DNA from: Streptomyces sp. ISL-87
GTDB taxonomy: Bacteria > Actinomycetota > Actinomycetes > Streptomycetales > Streptomycetaceae
Reading direction: 5' to 3'
DNA length: 64,000 nt
NCBI RefSeq assembly: GCF_018614095.1
Contig: NZ_JAGGOY010000131.1
Span: forward strand, 16,517-80,516
The notes beneath the pieces are model-generated. The model saw only the letters and a program-made list of their open reading frames with translations, was not told the DNA's origin and ran no database searches. Every line of letters begins with the position of its first letter. The first letter of the stretch is position 1. Below are positions 15,494 through 23,732 of the stretch, piece after piece. Position numbers and translations under genes: made by a program.

Positions 15494-17131
15494 GTGGCCA
15501 GGCGCCCACTTCCCCGCATTCTCAGCAGCGGCACAACGTCGCTGGCCCGGGGCCGCGACTTCGCTCGCACGGCCGCCGACAGCGCCACGGACGTTCTCCA
15601 TCCGCTCCTCACCATCGGACGCGGCCTGCGCATCCTGGCTTCGGCCGGGCGGCGCAAATGGGCCGAGACCCCCAAGGACAAGCGTGGTCCCGCGCTGTTC
15701 CTGGGAGCCGCCTGCGTCCTCGTGGTCGCGCTCGTCCCCTACGGCCCGCTGTGCGCCCTGATCACCCTCATGGCGGCGGCAGCCTGGCAGGGACGCGACC
15801 GCACCCCGGCGAAGTCCGGGCCCAGCGATGCCGAGACCGAGCGGCTCGGCTCCCTCTACGAAGCCCTCGTGCCGTACTTCTCCATCCCGGAGGACCCGAG
15901 ACCGCTCTTCGCTCACGGCGGGGACTGGGAGCAGGCCTTCAGCGGCTACGAGTTCGACGAGGCGGGCCGCGTCACCCGGCTGCGCATCCGCTACCCGGCC
16001 TACTTCACCGATGGCGAGGCCGCATCGAGGGCCCGGATCGAGGCACTGCTGCACGCCAAGTCCGGGCGCGGACGGGAGTATCTCTTCGACTGGGACGAGG
16101 AGGGCAACCAGCTCGACCTGAGTGTGCTGGCGGCGCTGCCGACGGGCATCGCCGCCCAGCCGTTCGTCACCTCGCCCGGCGAGACCGTGCTCGGTTTCAC
16201 CGACGCCCGGAGCGTGCAGCGCACCCTGCCCGTCCTGGAGGCCGACGAGCCCCGCGACGTGCCGCCGGTGATCTGGCGCACCGGCCCCCGGTCCACCGAA
16301 CCCCATCTGCTGGCCGTGGGCCAGCCCGGCAGCGGCACCTCCACCCTGCTCCGCTCGATCGCCTTGCAGGCCCTCCAGCACGGGGGCGACGTACTGATCG
16401 TCGAGGGCGGCGGCAGCGGCGAGTACTCCTGCCTCTCCGGCCGTACCGGCGTCCTCGCCGTGGAATGCGGCCTGAGCGGGGCGCTGGCCACCCTGGAGTG
16501 GGCCGCGAACGAGACCGAGCGGCGCCTGATCGCCACGCACCGGGCTCGCGAGTCCGGCCGCCCCGCGCCCGAGGACACCCGGCACCCGCTGTGGATCCTG
16601 CTGGACCGGCCCAGCGCGCTCGCGCACCTCGCGGCCGCCGAGGGGGCCCCGGACCCGCTCGCCCAGCTCCAGGTGCCGCTGCGGCACGGCCGCACCGGGC
16701 ACATCACGGTGGTGGTGGCCGAGCAGTTCGACCACCTCGAGCTGCTGAACGACACCGTCTGGCAGCACACCCGGGCCCGGGTCGTACTCGGGCCCGCCTC
16801 GATCCAGCAGATCGCCGACGTACTGGGCCTGCCGCCGCACACCACCCCGACCGCGCAGGTGCCGCCCGGACGCGGGTACGCCCGGCTCGGCACGGGTCCC
16901 GTCCACCGGTTGCAGGTGCCCGCCACGCCCGACCCGTACGACGACGCCACGCACCCGGCGTACCGGCAGGCGGTACTGGAGCTGCTGCCCGCACGGCAGC
17001 AGCCCGGCCCGGGGGCGCCGGGGCGCGTCACGCTGGCCAAGACGCTCCAGGGCCACCAGCCCCCGGCCCAGGCCCAGGGCCCGGCGATCGACGCCACGGA
17101 GATCCCGGAGGTCCCGGCCGAGGCGCCGTAA
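15494..17131 (+). CDS. FtsK/SpoIIIE-like membrane ATPase homologue with altered P-loop
   Basis: 545 residues, GTG at 15494 with AGGAGA upstream. Residues ~70-97 hold a pair of short membrane helices (ALFLGAACVLVVALVPYGPL). The C-terminal half has the FtsK-type nucleotide fold: LLAVGQPGSGTSTLLRSIAL, a Walker B-like HPLWILLDRPS and a late VVVAEQFDHLELLND. In the P-loop the invariant Lys is replaced by Thr (GQPGSGTST), and Walker B lacks the usual DE. It may therefore bind but not hydrolyse ATP, or serve a structural role. No gamma domain is seen. It ends in a Pro/Gln/Ala-rich tail. Confidence 0.72.
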   Translation: MARRPLPRILSSGTTSLARGRDFARTAADSATDVLHPLLTIGRGLRILASAGRRKWAETPKDKRGPALFLGAACVLVVALVPYGPLCALITLMAAAAWQGRDRTPAKSGPSDAETERLGSLYEALVPYFSIPEDPRPLFAHGGDWEQAFSGYEFDEAGRVTRLRIRYPAYFTDGEAASRARIEALLHAKSGRGREYLFDWDEEGNQLDLSVLAALPTGIAAQPFVTSPGETVLGFTDARSVQRTLPVLEADEPRDVPPVIWRTGPRSTEPHLLAVGQPGSGTSTLLRSIALQALQHGGDVLIVEGGGSGEYSCLSGRTGVLAVECGLSGALATLEWAANETERRLIATHRARESGRPAPEDTRHPLWILLDRPSALAHLAAAEGAPDPLAQLQVPLRHGRTGHITVVVAEQFDHLELLNDTVWQHTRARVVLGPASIQQIADVLGLPPHTTPTAQVPPGRGYARLGTGPVHRLQVPATPDPYDDATHPAYRQAVLELLPARQQPGPGAPGRVTLAKTLQGHQPPAQAQGPAIDATEIPEVPAEAP

Positions 17132-17137
17132 GCCCGG

Positions 17138-17247
17138 CAGGCCCGGCACTCCCCCGCAGGCCCCCGTAAAAGGCCCCCCTACACCCACAGGCCCAGCAGG
17201 CCCCACACACTCACAGGCCCCGCACAACCCCACAGGCCCCGCGCCGG
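17138..17247. repeat. Dispersed CAGGCCC heptamers between convergent genes
   Basis: Several CAGGCCC copies, most with a CACAGGCCC context, are scattered between the FtsK-like stop and the MocR stop. There is no regular period and no strong hairpin, so how transcription ends here is unclear. Confidence 0.6.
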
Positions 17248-17267
17248 TAGGCGCCCCGGCCCCGCCT

Positions 17268-18770
17268 CTACGCGACGAACGTGCGCGGCGGCTCCGCGCC
17301 GCTGCCGCCCGCGCCCGTGCCGACCAGGCGGGCCGCCGACGCCAGTCGGGCCGCGGCCTCCTCGGCCACCGGGCCGCCGACGGTGAACGGCAGCCGGACG
17401 TAGCCCTCGAAGGCCCCGTCCACGCCGAACCGCGGCCCCGAGGGGACCCGTACGCCGACCCGCTCCCCCACCTCGGCCAGCCGTGAGCCGGACAGCCCGC
17501 CCGCGCGGGCCCAGAGCGTCAGCCCGCCCTTCGGGACCGCGAACTCCCAGTCCGGCAGCTCCCTGCGCACCGCCGTCACCAGCGCGTCCCGGTTCTCCCG
17601 GGCCTGGTCGCGGCGGATCCCGACGGCCTCCTGCCAGCCCCCGGTCCGCATCAGCCAGTTCACCGCGAGCTGCTCCAGCACCGGGGTGCCCAGATCGGCG
17701 TACGCACGCGCCGCGACCAGGCTCCGGATCACATCGGGCGCCGCCCGGACCCAGCCGATCCGCATCCCCGCCCAGAAGGCCTTGCTGGCGGAGCCGACGG
17801 TGATCACGGTCGAGCCGGCCGGGTCGAAGGAGCACACCGGCCGCGGCATGTCCAGGTCCGGGTCCAGCTGGAGCTCGGCCATGGTCTCGTCGGCGATCAG
17901 TACGGTGCCGGCCGAGCGGGCGGCCGCCACCATGGCGCGGCGCTGCTCCTCGGAGGCCAGCGCGCCGGTCGGGTTGTGGAAGTCGGCGACGACGTACGCC
18001 AGGCGGGGCGCGGAGTCGCGCAGCACCTGCCGCCACACGTCCATGTCCCAGCCGCTCAGCCCGTCACCCATCGCGACCGGCACGAGGCGGACCCCGGCGG
18101 CGCGCATCAGCTGAAGGATGTTGGCGTAGGAAGGGGACTCGACGGCGATCCGCTCCCCGCGGCCCGCGAACAGGCTGCAGATGGCGTCGATGGCGCCCAT
18201 CGCACCGGTGGTGACCATGATCTGCTCGGGCATGGTCGGGATGCCGCGCTCGGTGTAGCGGTCGGCGAGCATCCGGCGCAGCGCGGGCAGCCCGGCGGGG
18301 TAGTCGCCGTGGGTGTGCGCGTACGGCGGGAGCTCTTCCAGCGCTCCCTGGACGGCCTTGGTGAGCCAGGGCTCGGGGGCCGGGAGGGCCGCGCAGCCGA
18401 GGTCGATCATCGAGCCGAGGGACTCGGGCGGCAGGGGTTCCAGGCCGCGGGCGGGCAGCGGGTTCCCGGCCGGCACGGAGGTCCAGCTGCCGGCGCCCCG
18501 GCGGGATTCCAGGAAACCCTCGCCGCGCAGGGCCTCGTAGGCCGCGGCGACGGTGGTGCGGCTGAGGGAGAGGGCGACGGCGAGCTCCCGCTCGGCGGGC
18601 AGCCGGGCGGCGACCGGGACGCGGCCTTCGAGGACGAGCAGCCGGATTCCGTCGGCGAGCGAGCGGTACGCGGGCGGCTTGCGGGTGCCCGGCACGCCGG
18701 GCCGCTCCTGCTGGGAGGTGATGAGACGGGCGAGCTGTGCGGCACCCACCGCCGAGGTCCACTCTGCCAT
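17268..18770 (-). CDS. MocR/GntR-type PLP-dependent transcriptional regulator
   Basis: 500 residues. The N-terminal winged helix (YRSLADGIRLLVLEGRVPVA, then LSLSRTTVAAAYEALRGEG) is GntR type. The C-terminal ~390 residues are a fold-type I aminotransferase domain with VTTGAMGAIDAICSLF, NPTGALAS, IADETMAEL and the PLP-binding lysine K330 in GSASKAFWAGMRIGW. ATG at 18770 gives the standard MocR length. Divergent from the GDPD gene across ~180 bp, which should contain its operator. The effector cannot be read from sequence; PdxR- and YczR-like roles are both possible. Confidence 0.9.
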   Translation of the reverse strand: MAEWTSAVGAAQLARLITSQQERPGVPGTRKPPAYRSLADGIRLLVLEGRVPVAARLPAERELAVALSLSRTTVAAAYEALRGEGFLESRRGAGSWTSVPAGNPLPARGLEPLPPESLGSMIDLGCAALPAPEPWLTKAVQGALEELPPYAHTHGDYPAGLPALRRMLADRYTERGIPTMPEQIMVTTGAMGAIDAICSLFAGRGERIAVESPSYANILQLMRAAGVRLVPVAMGDGLSGWDMDVWRQVLRDSAPRLAYVVADFHNPTGALASEEQRRAMVAAARSAGTVLIADETMAELQLDPDLDMPRPVCSFDPAGSTVITVGSASKAFWAGMRIGWVRAAPDVIRSLVAARAYADLGTPVLEQLAVNWLMRTGGWQEAVGIRRDQARENRDALVTAVRRELPDWEFAVPKGGLTLWARAGGLSGSRLAEVGERVGVRVPSGPRFGVDGAFEGYVRLPFTVGGPVAEEAAARLASAARLVGTGAGGSGAEPPRTFVA

Positions 18771-18951
18771 GACGTCCGGTCCACCTTTGTCGAATTGGCC
18801 CTGACCGGCCCCTGCGTGCCACCGGTATTGGATTGCTTCCTGAGCCACAGGGTGCCATGGAGCGGTCCATCGGACCAGAGGTGCGCGGCCGTTCACCGCC
18901 CGGCCATCGAGCCGCTCCCGCCCCACCGGATCCAGGGGGCATACTGCCGCC

Positions 18952-19722
18952 GTGACGCACGTACGCCTTCGGCACCCGTATCTGGACCATCCGGCTCCGA
19001 TCCCCTTCGCGCACCGGGGAGGGGCCGCGGACGGGCTGGAGAACACCGCCGCCGCCTTCCGCCGGGCGGCCGGGGCGGGCTACCGGTATTTCGAGACCGA
19101 TGTGCACGCCACGGTCGACGGGAAGCTGGTGGCCTTCCACGACTCCACCCTGGACCGGGTCACCGACACGCGGGGCCGGATCGCCGAGCTGCCCTGGAGC
19201 CGGGTGCGGGAGGCCCGGGTGGGCGGCGGCGAGCCGCTGCCGCTGTTCGAGGAGCTGCTGGAGGAGTTCCCGGACGCCCGCTGGAACATCGACATCAAGG
19301 CCGAGTCGGCGGTGCACCCCCTGGTCAATCTGATCGCGCGGGCCGGGGTCTGGGACCGGGTGTGCGTGGGCTCGTTCTCGGAGAGCCGGGTGGCCCGGGC
19401 GCAGAAGACCGCCGGCCCGCGGCTGGCGACCTCGTACGGGGTGCGCGGGGTGGTGGGCCTGCGGCTGCGCTCGTTCGCGATCCCCGCGGCGCTGCGGGTC
19501 GGAGCGGTGGCGGCGCAGGTTCCGGAGACCCAGGCGGGCATCCGCGTCGTCGACCGGCGCTTCGTACGGACCGCACACGAACGGGGACTCCAGGTACACG
19601 TCTGGACCGTGAACGAACCGGAACGTATGGAGGCTCTGCTCGACCTGGGTGTCGATGGCATCATGACCGACCAGATCGACATCTTGCGCACGGTGCTGGA
19701 CCGGCGCGGGGCCTGGGCCTGA
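18952..19722 (+). CDS. Glycerophosphodiester phosphodiesterase
   Basis: 256 residues. Hydrolyses glycerophosphodiesters to glycerol-3-phosphate and alcohol. The GDPD signature is present: FAHRGG (H21, R22), ENTAAAFRRA, YFETDVH with the metal-binding Glu, AFHDSTLDRVTD, NIDIKAE, and the final VHVWTVNEPERM and DGIMTDQ. No signal peptide, so likely cytosolic. GTG start at 18952. The MFS gene follows 66 bp downstream on the same strand. Confidence 0.92.
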   Translation: MTHVRLRHPYLDHPAPIPFAHRGGAADGLENTAAAFRRAAGAGYRYFETDVHATVDGKLVAFHDSTLDRVTDTRGRIAELPWSRVREARVGGGEPLPLFEELLEEFPDARWNIDIKAESAVHPLVNLIARAGVWDRVCVGSFSESRVARAQKTAGPRLATSYGVRGVVGLRLRSFAIPAALRVGAVAAQVPETQAGIRVVDRRFVRTAHERGLQVHVWTVNEPERMEALLDLGVDGIMTDQIDILRTVLDRRGAWA

Positions 19723-19788
19723 CCGCTCACCGGCCTCCGTGCCCGGTGGGGCGGCCGGAGCGGTACGGGGACCAGCGAAGGGGCGCTC

Positions 19789-21192
19789 ATGAGTGCGCAG
19801 ACGACGGACGAGGCGGAACCGGGGGCCGAGGACGGCAGAGCCGCGGTCGCCGCGCGCAAGCGCGAACAGCACGGCTGGTACTTCTACGATTTCGCCTGCT
19901 CGGTCTACTCGTCGAGCGTGCTCACGGTGTTCCTCGGGCCGTACCTGACCTCGGTGGCCAAGGCCGCCGCGGACGCCGGGGGCTACGTCCACCCGCTGGG
20001 CATCCCGGTCCGGGCCGGGTCCTTCTTCGCGTACTCGGTGTCGGTCTCGGTGATCGTGGCCGTGCTGATCATGCCGCTGGTGGGCGCTCTCGCGGACCGC
20101 AGCGGCCGCAAGAAGCCGTTGCTGGCGGCCGCGGCGTACACGGGCGCGACGGCGACGGCCGGAATGTTCTTCCTGGGCGGAGAGCGCTATCTGCTGGGCG
20201 GGCTGCTGCTGATCGTCGCGAACGCCTCGCTCTCGGTCTCGATGGTGCTCTACAACGCCTACCTGCCGCAGATCTCCACCCCGGACGAGCGGGACTCCGT
20301 CTCCTCGCGGGGCTGGGCCTTCGGCTACACCGCGGGCGCGTTCGTACTCGTACTGAACCTGGTGCTCTTCCAGGGACACGACTCCTTCGGCCTCTCCGAG
20401 GGCGCGGCGGTCCGGATATGCCTGGCGTCGGCGGGCCTGTGGTGGGGGGCCTTCGCGATCATCCCGCTGCGGCGGCTGCGGGACCGGGCGGCCATACCGG
20501 AGAGGGTGAGCGGGGAGGACGGGAGCGGGGAGGACGGGAGCGCACCGGCCGTCAGCGGCTGGAAGCAGCTCGTCGCCACCCTGAAGGACATGCGGCGCTA
20601 TCCGCTGACCCTGTCGTTCCTGCTGGCGTACCTGATCTACAACGACGGCGTGCAGACGGTGATCTCCCAGGCCTCGGTCTACGGCTCGGAGGAGCTGGAG
20701 CTGGAGCAGTCCACGCTGATCGTGGCGGTGCTGCTGGTCCAGATCCTGGCCGTGGCCGGGGCGCTGGGGATGGGCCGGCTGGCCCGCGAGTACGGCGCCA
20801 AGCGGACGATTCTCGGGTCGCTGGCCGCCTGGGGCCTCACGCTGGGGGCCGGATACTTCCTGCCGGCGCGGACGCCGGTGTGGTTCTTCGCACTCGCCGC
20901 GATGATCGGACTGGTGCTGGGCGGCAGTCAGGCGCTGTCGCGCTCGCTGTTCTCGCACCTGGTGCCGGCCGGCAAGGAGGCCGAGTACTTCTCCGCGTAC
21001 GAGATGAGCGACCGGGGGCTGAGCTGGGTGGGGCCGCTGGTCTTCGGCCTGACCTACCAGGTCACGGGCAGCTACCGGGACGCGATCATCTCGTTGGTGG
21101 TCTTCTTCGTACTGGGTTTCGTGCTGCTGGCGAGGGTGCCGGTGCGGCGCGCGGTGGAGGCGGCGGGCAATCCTGTTCCGGAGCGGATCTGA
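19789..21192 (+). CDS. MFS transporter, UMF1/Atg22-like
   Basis: 467 residues with about 12 membrane segments. The opening GWYFYDFACSVYSSSVLTVF is the hallmark of the UMF1/Atg22 branch of the major facilitator superfamily. ADRSGRKKPLL is the conserved loop 2-3. The second half starts after a charged loop with an internal repeat (GEDGSGEDGS). Substrate unknown. Likely co-transcribed with the GDPD gene, which hints at use of phospholipid breakdown products, but that is speculation. Confidence 0.88.
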   Translation: MSAQTTDEAEPGAEDGRAAVAARKREQHGWYFYDFACSVYSSSVLTVFLGPYLTSVAKAAADAGGYVHPLGIPVRAGSFFAYSVSVSVIVAVLIMPLVGALADRSGRKKPLLAAAAYTGATATAGMFFLGGERYLLGGLLLIVANASLSVSMVLYNAYLPQISTPDERDSVSSRGWAFGYTAGAFVLVLNLVLFQGHDSFGLSEGAAVRICLASAGLWWGAFAIIPLRRLRDRAAIPERVSGEDGSGEDGSAPAVSGWKQLVATLKDMRRYPLTLSFLLAYLIYNDGVQTVISQASVYGSEELELEQSTLIVAVLLVQILAVAGALGMGRLAREYGAKRTILGSLAAWGLTLGAGYFLPARTPVWFFALAAMIGLVLGGSQALSRSLFSHLVPAGKEAEYFSAYEMSDRGLSWVGPLVFGLTYQVTGSYRDAIISLVVFFVLGFVLLARVPVRRAVEAAGNPVPERI

Positions 21193-21335
21193 GCGGGATC
21201 CGGCCGTGCTCGCGGACCGAATCCACTAACGATTTCCGAACGGATTTCGACGTTGAAGCGAAGGCCCGGTAGTGTACGCCTTTGGCCTGCCAGGCGGACC
21301 GTTACTGCGCGCTAAAGAAGTAAAGACGTTGGGTG

Positions 21336-21380
21336 ACATCTGCTGCCAGATGTGACAAAACGGGCATTGGTGGGTACAAC
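21336..21380 (+). promoter_or_regulatory. Vegetative-type promoter with overlapping palindrome, upstream of rbpA
   Basis: A GTGACA -35 (21352-21357) and TACAAC -10 (21375-21380) are separated by 17 bp. A perfect 7-bp inverted repeat, ACATCTG-CTGC-CAGATGT (21336-21353), touches the -35, so a repressor or activator may bind there. This would be a second rbpA promoter upstream of the sigma-R one. Confidence 0.5.
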
Positions 21381-21418
21381 AAGGGGCGGCACGACGGGCG
21401 ACGCATTGACCCGGAGCG

Positions 21419-21444
21419 GGAATCTATACCGCCGACCGGACGTT
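21419..21444 (+). promoter_or_regulatory. Sigma-R type promoter of rbpA
   Basis: GGAAT (21419-21423), an 18-bp spacer, then GTT (21442-21444): an exact fit to the GGAAT-N18-GTT consensus of the thiol-stress sigma factor SigR. rbpA is an established SigR target in S. coelicolor, which supports the reading. The coding start lies 62 bp downstream. Confidence 0.85.
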
Positions 21445-21505
21445 GACCGGATGACGACGACAGCGACACCTGTCCTGTGGGCGACAAGCCCGGGAGGCAC
21501 GATTC

Positions 21506-21880
21506 ATGAGTGAGCGAGCTCTCCGCGGTACGCGGCTCGTGGTTACCAGCTACGAGACGGACCGCGGCATCGATCTGGCCCCGCGCCAGGCGGTGGAGTA
21601 CGCATGCCAGAACGGACATCGATTTGAGATGCCGTTCTCGGTTGAGGCAGAAATTCCGCCGGAGTGGGAGTGCAAGGCGTGCGGCGCCATGGCACTCCTG
21701 GTTGACGGGGACGGGCCCGAAGAGAAGAAGGGCAAGCCTGCGCGAACGCACTGGGACATGCTCATGGAGCGGCGCACCCGCGAGGAGCTGGAGGAAGTGC
21801 TGGCCGAGAGGCTGGCGGTCCTGCGCTCCGGCGCCATGAACATTGCCGTGCATCCGCGGGACAGCCGCAAGTCCGCCTGA
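21506..21880 (+). CDS. rbpA: RNA polymerase-binding protein RbpA
   Basis: 124 residues, the family length. RbpA binds principal sigma factors and RNA polymerase in actinobacteria and stabilises open complexes. Seen here: N-terminal tail MSERALRGTRLVVTSYE, core zinc-binding region with C-x3-H then WECKACG (YACQNGHRFEMPF), basic linker, and the C-terminal sigma-interacting helix THWDMLMERRTREELEEVL. ATG at 21506 follows GGGAGG. It carries its own stress promoter and a strong terminator, so it is monocistronic. Confidence 0.98.
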   Translation: MSERALRGTRLVVTSYETDRGIDLAPRQAVEYACQNGHRFEMPFSVEAEIPPEWECKACGAMALLVDGDGPEEKKGKPARTHWDMLMERRTREELEEVLAERLAVLRSGAMNIAVHPRDSRKSA

Positions 21881-21901
21881 CAGCCGGACGTAGAACAAAG
21901 T

Positions 21902-21946
21902 CGAGGGCCCCCGCCACTTCTTGTGGCGGGGGCCCTCGGCTTTTGT
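21902..21946 (+). terminator. Strong rho-independent terminator after rbpA
   Basis: A perfect 16-bp stem (arms 21902-21917 and 21923-21938) with loop TTCTT, followed by GCTTTTG. It lies between convergent rbpA and fxsA and probably works in both directions. Confidence 0.9.
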
Positions 21947-21978
21947 CCTGTACGCCGGTCAGCTGTGCGGGTACGCCG

Positions 21979-22563
21979 TCAGGGGGTCAGCGGCGCCCGG
22001 TACCCGGTGTCGGGGCCGGCCGGGCCCGGCTGGTGCGGCCGGTCCTCGCGGATGACCTCGCCCTGGACGACCTTGCCGTCCGGGTAGCGGATACGGGCCT
22101 GCTGGAAGGCGTCGCCGAAGCTGCCCGCCGGCGCCGAGGCCATCTTGCGCTCCAGCGAGCGGGCGGCGCGGCGGCCGATCCAGGCCCGGACGGGCGGGAG
22201 CAGGCAGAACAGGCCCGCCAGGTCGGAGAGCAGGCCCGGCATGATCAGGAGCAGGCCGGCCAGCATGGTGAGGCCGTTGCCGGTGCCCGGCTGTTGCGGT
22301 GTCGGCTGCTGCCCCCGCTGAGCCTGCTGGAAGGTGTCGGCCAGGTTCTTGAAGGCACGCCGCCCCGCGCGCTTGATGACCACCACACCCAGCACCATCC
22401 CGCCCGCGAGCAGCGCGAAGACGGTCAGCCCGCCTGCGGCGCCGGCGACCAGGCTGAGCAGCCAGATCTCCATGATCAGCCAGGCGGCGACCGCCAGGGG
22501 GAGGAACGTGCGGGCGGGCGAGCGCCGCCGGGGGGCCGTCGAAAGGGGAACGCCGGTCGTCAT
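21979..22563 (-). CDS. fxsA: FxsA family membrane protein
   Basis: 194 residues. Membrane segments AAWLIMEIWLLSLVAGAAGG and FALLAGGMVLGVVVI, then GLTMLAGLLLIMPGLLSDLAGLF and the conserved LLPPVRAWIGRRAAR, which is the FxsA pattern (E. coli FxsA suppresses F-exclusion of phage T7). ATG at 22563. A longer frame upstream exists but lacks family character. It sits 101 bp downstream of ppm on the same strand. Biological role in Streptomyces unknown. Confidence 0.88.
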   Translation of the reverse strand: MTTGVPLSTAPRRRSPARTFLPLAVAAWLIMEIWLLSLVAGAAGGLTVFALLAGGMVLGVVVIKRAGRRAFKNLADTFQQAQRGQQPTPQQPGTGNGLTMLAGLLLIMPGLLSDLAGLFCLLPPVRAWIGRRAARSLERKMASAPAGSFGDAFQQARIRYPDGKVVQGEVIREDRPHQPGPAGPDTGYRAPLTP

Positions 22564-22664
22564 TCCCCCAGTGTGCCTGGGCCGGTGTAAAAGCGGCCTC
22601 AGTCGGAGGTACCGGACAACCCCTAAGGGCGTCACAGCCGGGACTGCGCCCCCTGGCGGGGCTG

Positions 22665-23432
22665 TCAGCCCTTGCCGAGGCCCGTCAGCTTGGCCGCGCG
22701 CGACTTGAGGCCCCACTGGGTGACCCGCCACAGGGCCTCCACCACGATGTCCTTGCTCATCTTGCTGTCGCCGAACTCCCGCTCGACGAAGGTGATGGGC
22801 ACCTCCACCACGCGGAAACCCTTGCCGATGGCCCGGCGGGCGAGGTCGACCTGGAAGCAGTAGCCCGCGGAGGCCACGTCCCTCAGGCCCAGCCCCTCCA
22901 GGGTCTCGCGGCGGAAGGCACGGTAGCCGCCGGTCACGTCGCGGATCGGGACGTCCAGCAGCAGCCGGGAGTACGTGGACCCGCCGCGCGAGAGGAACTC
23001 GCGGCTCTTGGGCCAGTTGACGACGCGGCCGCCCGGCACCCAGCGGGAGCCCAGCACCAGGTCGGCGCCGGCGAGCGCGGTGAGCAGCCTGGGCAGTTCC
23101 TCGGGCTGGTGGGAGCCGTCGGCGTCCATCTCGACGATCACGCCGTAGTCGCGCTCCAGGGCCCAGTCGAAGCCCGCGAGGTAGGCGGCGCCGAGGCCTT
23201 CCTTGCCCTTGCGGTGCAGGACGTGGACCTGGTCGTCGGCGGAGGCGAGCTCGTCGGCGAGCTTGCCCGTTCCGTCGGGGCTGTTGTCGTCGGCGACCAG
23301 GACGTGCGCCTCGGGTACCGCCGCGCGTACGCGTCCGACGATCAGCCCGATGTTCTCGGCCTCGTTGTAGGTCGGGATGATCACCAAGGCCGTGCCGAGC
23401 GGTCCGTGGCTCCGCTGTCCGCCGTCACTCAC
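22665..23432 (-). CDS. ppm: Polyprenol monophosphomannose synthase
   Basis: 255 residues, GT2 family. Transfers mannose from GDP-mannose to polyprenol phosphate, the donor for protein O-mannosylation by Pmt. Seen: VIIPTYNEAENI, ADDNSPDGTG, the metal-binding VEMDADGSH, VLGSRWVPGG and GYCFQVDLARRA. No membrane domain, as in the single-domain actinobacterial enzyme. GTG at 23432. In S. coelicolor the homologue is needed for phage phiC31 infection through receptor glycosylation (established knowledge), so this gene probably affects phage sensitivity. Confidence 0.92.
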   Translation of the reverse strand: MSDGGQRSHGPLGTALVIIPTYNEAENIGLIVGRVRAAVPEAHVLVADDNSPDGTGKLADELASADDQVHVLHRKGKEGLGAAYLAGFDWALERDYGVIVEMDADGSHQPEELPRLLTALAGADLVLGSRWVPGGRVVNWPKSREFLSRGGSTYSRLLLDVPIRDVTGGYRAFRRETLEGLGLRDVASAGYCFQVDLARRAIGKGFRVVEVPITFVEREFGDSKMSKDIVVEALWRVTQWGLKSRAAKLTGLGKG

Positions 23433-23732
23433 TGGGTCCCCTTGTGTGTTCTCGTGCGCCGTCCAGTCACAGCAGGTTGATTTTAGAACAGCGATCGGGG
23501 CCCGGGGTCCTTCGGGCCGGTCCGGTTCCCGCTGGCTGCGGGCCGCCGTGACCGTTGTCTACTGGACCGCCGGCCCCCGATCCAGGGCCACCCGCCGCCC
23601 GGTGAAGCCTTCCCTCGCCCCCGAGGCGCGGGCGCGCTGAGCGGACGGATCCGTCCGGTACGGACGTCCTGTGGTGGACCCGGCCGAACCTATCCGGGTC
23701 CGGCCGCCCGTACCGAACCGAGGCCCGCCGGA
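23433..23732. promoter_or_regulatory. Intergenic region upstream of ppm
   Basis: 300 bp between ppm and the amidohydrolase stop. On the minus strand a TAAAAT -10-like box lies at 23480-23485, about 48 bp before the ppm start, without a clear -35. The rest is GC-rich and I see no gene in it. Confidence 0.35.

Noticed and set aside
15249..17131. Integrated conjugative element (TraB/SpdB type)
   Set aside because: No integrase, excisionase, replication gene, KorA-like regulator or tRNA attachment site accompanies the FtsK-like gene, and its P-loop is altered.
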